From: Malaya genurostris
Taxonomy: Eukaryota; Arthropoda; Insecta; Diptera; Culicidae
Assembly (NCBI RefSeq): GCF_030247185.1
Contig: NC_080572.1
Span: forward strand, 38,293,383 to 38,357,382
Length of the DNA: 64,000 bases
Direction: 5' to 3'
Below, piece after piece: positions 58,174-64,000 of this stretch; within the stretch, counting starts at the first letter, position 1, and every line of letters begins with the position of its first letter. The notes under the pieces were generated by a model. It did no database searches. It was given only the letters and a program-made list of their open reading frames with translations, and was not told the origin of the DNA. Position numbers and translations under genes: made by a program.

Positions 58174-60714
58174 AATTTTTTTTCTCCCTGTTCTGACAGT
58201 GGACGTAAACCACGTAAACCTCGCCACTGAGCGGAGGTCAGGGAGGTTTGGCTCTCGTGATTTTTGTACGGGAAATCAAACTGAAGTAATTGTGACTACT
58301 CTGCCGGTGCGACGTTATACTGAAGGTGACAATGAGGGTGGAACCCACGATTATGGGTGCTTGTAATCAGCGAAATATAGGTACTTCAGTGTAGCGATGC
58401 TATCTCCGGACGAAATAGTGCCCAGCGATCCTAGCAGCGTACGACGGAAGGCGCATTTCACGATAGTCCCGATAACGACAGATGGCTGAGGTGTTTGCCA
58501 ATGTGTTCGGCTATTACTTTTTCATCGATTTTACGCTGGATATTCTGGAATAGAGTAAACCACAAAAAATTAAAAGCAATGCTCGAAAACTGGCACACTC
58601 ATTAGTGTGTGGGTTGGTTGGGGCAGTTAGTCCAATTTTGTGCGTAGCTCAATTATATAAGCGTTAGTACGTGAATTGAGTGTCATTGATTTGGAGGTGC
58701 GAACTTGTTGTCGTACCTTATTTATTCTATTCTTTTCCTGCTACTTTATGTATGTGCCAAGGACGTATCGCGCAATCGATTTTCTCGGTTTCCAAGATTT
58801 ATTAGTTGATAATTCTGCCGCTTTTATCAATACTTGTCAATCACACAAAAACCATATTGGTGCAGAACCTGGTATTTTGCATGATTTCAAAGGACAGCGG
58901 CATGCAGTGTTCTGGTTTTTGTATCCCTTGTCCTAAAAAAAATCTAAATTTTGCTAGCTTTCGAAACTACATCAGCCTGTCTTTGGCTGCCTCGTGTCAC
59001 CACTTATTCGCTTTCAGCTCATCGATAAGAAATGTGCACTGTCTGTATCACTATTTCCCACGAGACAATCTGTTTTCACACCTCAGCAAGCAAGATTTTC
59101 CACATGGATTCAACTTTTGCTTCACTTTGCCCGTATAGATAGGCTAATTACAATACCAATCCTACTGGTTAGCACACTTTAATCACAGAACTTTCATCCC
59201 TCGCAATTTTTTTCACATCTAGTAGCACAAATCGGCACCAATATTGCATGAGAATCCGGACCGATCCGCAATTCACACGATTCAAGCTGAAATTCACGCA
59301 CCGTACTGACTGAACTGGAATGGACGAGTCTGTCAAAATTTTTCACTCAGGATTGCTGACATATTTTCTAGCAATTTTATTGAACTGCACAGCGCCATGC
59401 AAACTGAAACTCACCAACCGCTCGAATTATGGGAAACTTTTACTGCACTGGGGTGAGTATGATTATCGCACCAACACCACACCAACCGTTCCCTTTTCGA
59501 TGCGAACGCTGAATCACCAAACAATGTGACCATCAAAAGCACATGGTTGCGAACGCGCGCACTTCGTGGAAGACACTGACTCGTTGAAAAGTACCTGAGC
59601 TGAGGTTATAGCAGGCGAGTTAAGCGAACAGATGATGATAACCGTGGCTCAGAATGCCGTCTGACAGAGAGAGACGGAACGGTATTGATTCTGGTTTGCA
59701 TTTGTGTATTTAAAGAATTCGTTTACTAAACACAGGTAGTGTGAGCTCAACTATGCCAGCCAACTATAAATAATCACTGGAAAAAAAATTCCAGTTCCAT
59801 TGATCGATATTTGAAACTTATGTTGAAAATTTTATTTCTATCGATGAAAAAAACTCTCATCAACAGATTTAAATTGAAAAAAAATAGGCAACTAATTGTG
59901 CCCTCCCGTGGTTGGTGGGCTTTACGGTATTGCAAACATCATCAGATACAATCAATTACAGTCAGAATTTAATATAGATATATTACAGCTTAGCTTAATT
60001 ATTGAATTTAATTAATGAAATGCGAAACGACTAGAATAAGATGTTGATTGCATTACGCTCCAAAAATCCGAGGTTTGGAGAGGCCGGCAGGGCTTACCTG
60101 AGCTCTGTTTTATGTTTCATTTTCATACTACCGGCCCTTATTACCAGTGCGAAGTCGAAATTAAATGGAATGAACGTATCTCAATTGGGTTTCACATGAT
60201 AACATCAAACGAACGGTAAATGCAGTCCATCTTTGACGTTTATTGGTGATTTGTGTACTATGAAATACTGTGGAATGAGGTAGAATATTGTAGAATAGAA
60301 TAAAATAATACAGACTGATCAAATGAGCAAACCCTTGATAGCTGTCAAACGATGTTCATCCAGTTCATTTTGTGAGGTTGTGGTATGCAAGAACGGTAAT
60401 AAAGGCCACCGTTTCAGCTCGGGACTAACGATCGACCAATAGTAGAGATAAAAGTAGGGTAACTCATTTATCTCAGCTCCATTAGTCATCTCATATACGA
60501 AAACCATTAGTTAGAGTAAGATCTGTTGTCTCTGTTCAATAGATTGACTTTAAAAGTAAGATGAAATTAGGAGCATTCGCTTCAAGTTTTCGCGTCGCTA
60601 TAACAACAGTATTGAACAATTTTCGAACTACTTTTTCTGCGGTAGTGCTTCACAAATCCGAAGCAAAGATATTGTATTCGATTTGATCACACATCTAGTA
60701 GCACAAATCGGCAA
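58174..60714. other. 5' flank of the ATPase gene; no other gene seen
   Basis: Moderately less AT-rich up to about 59.7 kb, probably the 5' UTR and promoter region on the minus strand; no TATA or initiator could be singled out. ACATCTAGTAGCACAAATCG occurs at about 59215 and again at about 60691. About 60340-60515 holds relics of repeat families also seen near 6650 and 10352. Confidence 0.4.
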
Positions 60715-60922
60715 TAATCGAAAGTCGAGTAATCGCTAAAATAATATGGTGACACTATTAATGAGATGATTATTGGTATATTAACCCTAGTCAGAATCTA
60801 TTAGAATAGAAACAGTGCATTAATCGAAAGTCGAGTAATCACTAAAATAATATGGTGACACTACTAATGAGATGATTATTGGTATATTAACCCTAGTCAG
60901 AATCTATTAGAATAGAAACAGT
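60715..60922. repeat. Tandem duplication, unit about 106 bp
   Basis: 60715-60820 and 60821-60922 are nearly identical (TAATCGAAAGTCGAGTAATC ... GAATAGAAACAGT), with only a few substitutions. Confidence 0.95.
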
Positions 60923-60956
60923 AGCTCAATGTTACGATGTTTGCTTGTGGAGCACC

Positions 60957-60988
60957 TGTATGTATGTATGTATGTATGTATGTATGTG
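60957..60988. repeat. (TGTA)n microsatellite
   Basis: About seven uninterrupted TGTA units followed by degenerate TG-rich sequence. Confidence 0.9.
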
Positions 60989-61224
60989 TTTGCGTGCATA
61001 TGCAGATGTATATGTGTGTAAATTGCATGTGTAAATAATTACTAACTGAACATTTCTATTTCATATGAAATTGTTTCACATTGAGAAAACTGGAAAATCG
61101 AGCTAAGAAAAGCTCTTAAACTTGGAAAAGAAGAAAGAAGAAAAGAAGAAGAATGATGCAGAATACCAGAAATATAAAAAAGGAACGAATAAATAACGCA
61201 AGAGTATAGATAAGTATGTAAAAA

Positions 61225-62445
61225 ACCTGTTTTAATCCATCTAGTGGTGTAATGATGCCTTTCTCATGTACATATAATATTGTGGTATTCTATTTGTACT
61301 TCCGGAACCGGATACCGGGAACCAGGATAGCCGGAATCGGTTTGTTTAGTTGCCTACTGATAATGACTATCGATTTGTGTAGTTTTGAGACCAGTTTAGG
61401 AAATTTTTTACGTTTTTTGTTTCGCCGGTTTAAGTGACGGTGTACAATATTGAACACACTTTACCCTATAACTCCGGAACCGGAAGTCGGATCCGGATGA
61501 AATTCAGGAATTCCGTATGGGACCGAAAGACCTTTCATTTGAATCTAAGTTTGTGGAAATCGGTCAAACCATCGCTGAGAAAAGTGAGTGAGATCCATTT
61601 TGGTATATATGACCACTATTTCCGGTACTTCCGGAACCGGATACCGGGAACCAGGATAGCCGAAATCGGTTTGTTTAGTTGCCTACTGATAATGACTATC
61701 GATTTGTGTAGTTTTGAGACCAGTTTAGGAAATTTTTTACGTTTTTTGTTTCGCCGGTTTAAGTGACGGTGTACAATATTGAACACACTTTACCCTATAA
61801 CTCCGGAACCGGAAGTCGGATCCGGATGAAATTCAGGAATTCCGTATGGGATCACGAGACCTTTCATTCGAATCTAAGTTTGTGGAAATCGGTCAAACCA
61901 TCGCTGAGAAAAGTGAGTGAGATCCATTTTGGTATATATGACCACTACTTCCGGTACTTCCGGAACCGGATACCGGGAACCAGGATAGCCGGAATCGGTT
62001 TGTTTAGTTGCCTACTGATAATGACTATCGATTTGTGTAGTTTTGAGACCAGTTTAGGAATTTTTTTACGATTTTTGTTTCGCCGGTTTAAGTGACGGTG
62101 TACAATATTGAACACACTTTACCCTATAACTCCGGAACCGAAAGTCGGATCCGGATGATATTCAGGAATTCCGTATGGGACCGGAAGACCTTTCATTTAA
62201 ATCTAAGTTTGTGGAAATCGGTCAAACCATCGAAGAGAAAAGTGAGTGAGATCCATTTGGGTATACATGACCACTATTTCCGGTACTTCCGGAACCGGAT
62301 ACCGGGAACCAGGATAGCCGAAATCGGTTTGTTTAGTTGCCTACTGATAATGACTATCGATTTGTGTAGTTTTGAGACCGGGCCAATTTTCACTAGTCGG
62401 TTTTTCAAGTGATTGCATAACCTTTCTATATGAGAAAGGCAAAAA
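61225..62445. repeat. Repeat-family element with a 329-bp internal minisatellite
   Basis: The left end is CCTGTTTTAATCCATCTAGT followed by GCCTTTCTCATG. The right end is AGTGATTGCATAACC...TATGAGAAAGGCAAAA, so GCCTTTCTCAT occurs inverted at the two ends. Inside are three 329-bp units (period seen at 61434, 61763, 62092) and a partial one. Each contains CTCCGGAACCGGAAGTCGGA and a second GGAACCGGATACCGGGAACC. The units happen to be open in one frame and give a 110-residue repeated peptide, which has no recognisable domain and is probably not a protein. Confidence 0.85.
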
Positions 62446-63347
62446 TACATCAAGTACCCAACAGGTAAATCCATTTAAAAGATTATTATTATTGTTATTA
62501 CTATTACCATTATTACGTTGTTACAATACTATTACTAGTAATGTCAGACATAATTGTGCAAGCTCGATGTGGTAAAGTATAGTATAGTGCATACTACCAC
62601 ATCTGGGACCTAAAAGGAAAACAAAAATTTTAGGGGAGCCAAAATAAAAATTTTGTCCCACTCTACTACACACAGTTAGACATGCTATGTTATATTTTAA
62701 ATTCATATAATTATTACTCCAAATCAATTATTTTACAAACTAGAGAGCTTAACCATTTTAAAACAAGGTATTTCTTACATCGAGTAGAAAATTGAGTAGT
62801 GCGTACCATTCGAACGAAGATAAAAATGGATAAAAAACAATGAATACAAAGTAAGGGAGACTGGGGCTGGTTGGCCGAGTTTTTTTTTCAAAATTTCTGT
62901 ACTCGTTCTGATTAGACTTTTAAATTAAAAGCGTGTTGTATCCACCTAGCAGTGAGGTGATACCTTTTTTATCGGTTTGCATGCTTTCTGAATCAATTTT
63001 CAATATCACTCGAAAATTGTGGTTAGAAATAGTGGTAATCGATTGCATTATTAAAATAAATAGAACAAAAAAAATCATGATATGCCCTTGAATGAATTAA
63101 AAAAAAACGAATATATTAGAGAAATATGATATTGAGATTTTAGGATGGTTATGATTGAAGGCAGTTACAATCGATTTAGTTATACAATGAACCTATAAAT
63201 TGTCACTTGAAATTCAGAAATTTTCCTGAGTTTTTAAACAATTTTGTTGCCAAAACAAAACCGTGCTCAAAACAAAGATAATACTATGCGGAATTGTACT
63301 GTATTCACACCCCTATCAATGGGATATGGCAGAAAAATCGCTGACAC
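62446..63347. other. Non-coding; repeat relics and a small hairpin
   Basis: GATGTGGTA and TACCACATC at 62568-62605 form a short hairpin. TCCACCTAGCAGTGAGGTGAT at about 62941 is another end of the CCACCTAG family. From about 63240 the paralogue of 50330-50600 begins. Confidence 0.4.
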
Positions 63348-63579
63348 CAAGGGGAGGACGCTTAGAACAATGTGCCAATCACACATTAACACAATGCGTT
63401 GGCGCATTTATCAATATTGGCACTTTCGTTTTCATACAGTTGCACAGTTGCGGCACACAAGGGCTCAGTTTTGACAAGTAGCTGTTTCATGGGGAACAGC
63501 GTGGCACACTTTGACTCACAATATATTACGTGTTTTTTTAGAGGCACAATATAGTTTGTGTTAAGCGACTCTCCCCTTG
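63348..63579. mobile_element. 232-bp hAT-like MITE with 8-bp target duplication
   Basis: Ends are CAAGGGGAG and its inverted copy CTCCCCTTG, with further inverted similarity (GCTTA/TTAAGCG). It is flanked by the exact 8-bp duplication GCTGACAC (63340-63347 and 63580-63587). Removing the element restores sequence colinear with 50512-50560. Non-coding. Confidence 0.85.
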
Positions 63580-64000
63580 GCTGACACACAATTTCGATGT
63601 CTCTATTAATAATTAACGGATTCTTACAATTTATGGTTTTTTTGATTGATATCACAATAATTTATCTAAATTTGATAACATATTTAGTATTCAAGATATT
63701 TAGTATTCAAAATTGAGATTGAGATATTATCAAAAAAACTTTATGCAATCACTGATTATGCAAATCATCTTCTCTAGCTATAGAGACTGCTTATGAGAAT
63801 TTTAAAACTATTAAAAAATGTGAAACCGGTGATATTCAATCCCCTCTAAAAATCCGATATATACAAACTCAGATCCGAATAAAAGACCTTATGATCTCGT
63901 AGAACTCTATTCAATTGTTACCGAATCCGACTTTTCGATTTGGAATTACTACATGATGAATATTTATACTATTGTCATTTAAAAACTTTATTTTTTGTCA
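63580..64000. other. Non-coding end of window
   Basis: Continuation of the 50.3-50.6 kb paralogue to about 63660, then AT-rich DNA with no gene. Confidence 0.4.

Noticed and set aside
61252..62412. Three successive 106-110 codon frames with nearly the same peptide
   Set aside because: They are the 329-bp minisatellite read in one frame; there is no domain, no codon pattern and no conservation in older copies of the family.

Overview
The window looks like nuclear DNA of a dipteran, most probably a culicine-type mosquito. The evidence is: AT-rich DNA with GT-AG introns, including three of 51-59 bp; insect-like coding genes (a cytosolic sulfotransferase and a P5B-type ATPase); and a dense load of tRNA-derived SINEs, I/LOA-type LINE, mariner/Tc1 relics and MITEs of the kinds that fill culicine genomes. 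The species cannot be named from sequence alone.

Layout. 0-2.5 kb: mostly non-coding, with an isolated MBT-domain fragment (421-747, minus). 2.5-3.7 kb: a complete four-exon cytosolic sulfotransferase gene (plus strand). 3.7-14.6 kb: transposon-rich intergenic DNA with two LINE RT relics, a 702-bp MITE with a 7-bp target duplication, a 350-bp near-perfect palindrome, and a second copy of the same MITE interrupted by both a SINE and a mariner-like element. 14.7-58.2 kb: one P5B-ATPase gene (ATP13A family, minus strand). A 5' coding exon at 57,662-58,173 is joined to one very long exon at 14,668-18,124. The intron between them is about 39.5 kb and makes up most of the window.

The intron is a nest of mobile DNA. 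It holds a full-length non-LTR retrotransposon (20,510-26,544) with target duplications, an intact ORF1 and an ORF2 broken only by three nonsense codons. It also holds SINEs, foldback elements, mariner and Tc1 fragments and a long AT microsatellite. Its most striking part is an 11.3-kb block (31,738-43,068) that has the ends of a single hAT-type DNA transposon: 18-bp CAGGG-type terminal inverted repeats and an exact 8-bp duplication, CTACTGAC. It carries no gene. Instead it contains 18 copies of a 117-bp satellite, a 1-kb spacer, about 259 uniform copies of an 11-bp satellite, and 39 copies of the same 117-bp satellite in the opposite orientation. It sits inside a SINE, and other SINE copies in the window show the unoccupied target. 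This satellite-carrying, gene-less hAT-like unit with inverted arrays inside a transcribed intron is the best candidate here for something undescribed.

58.2-64 kb: 5' flank of the ATPase gene, then repeats: a 106-bp tandem duplication, a 329-bp minisatellite and a 232-bp hAT-like MITE whose empty site is visible at about 50.5 kb. The two clear host genes are unrelated in function and show no sign of working together: one conjugates small molecules in the cytosol, the other is a membrane pump, probably for polyamines.
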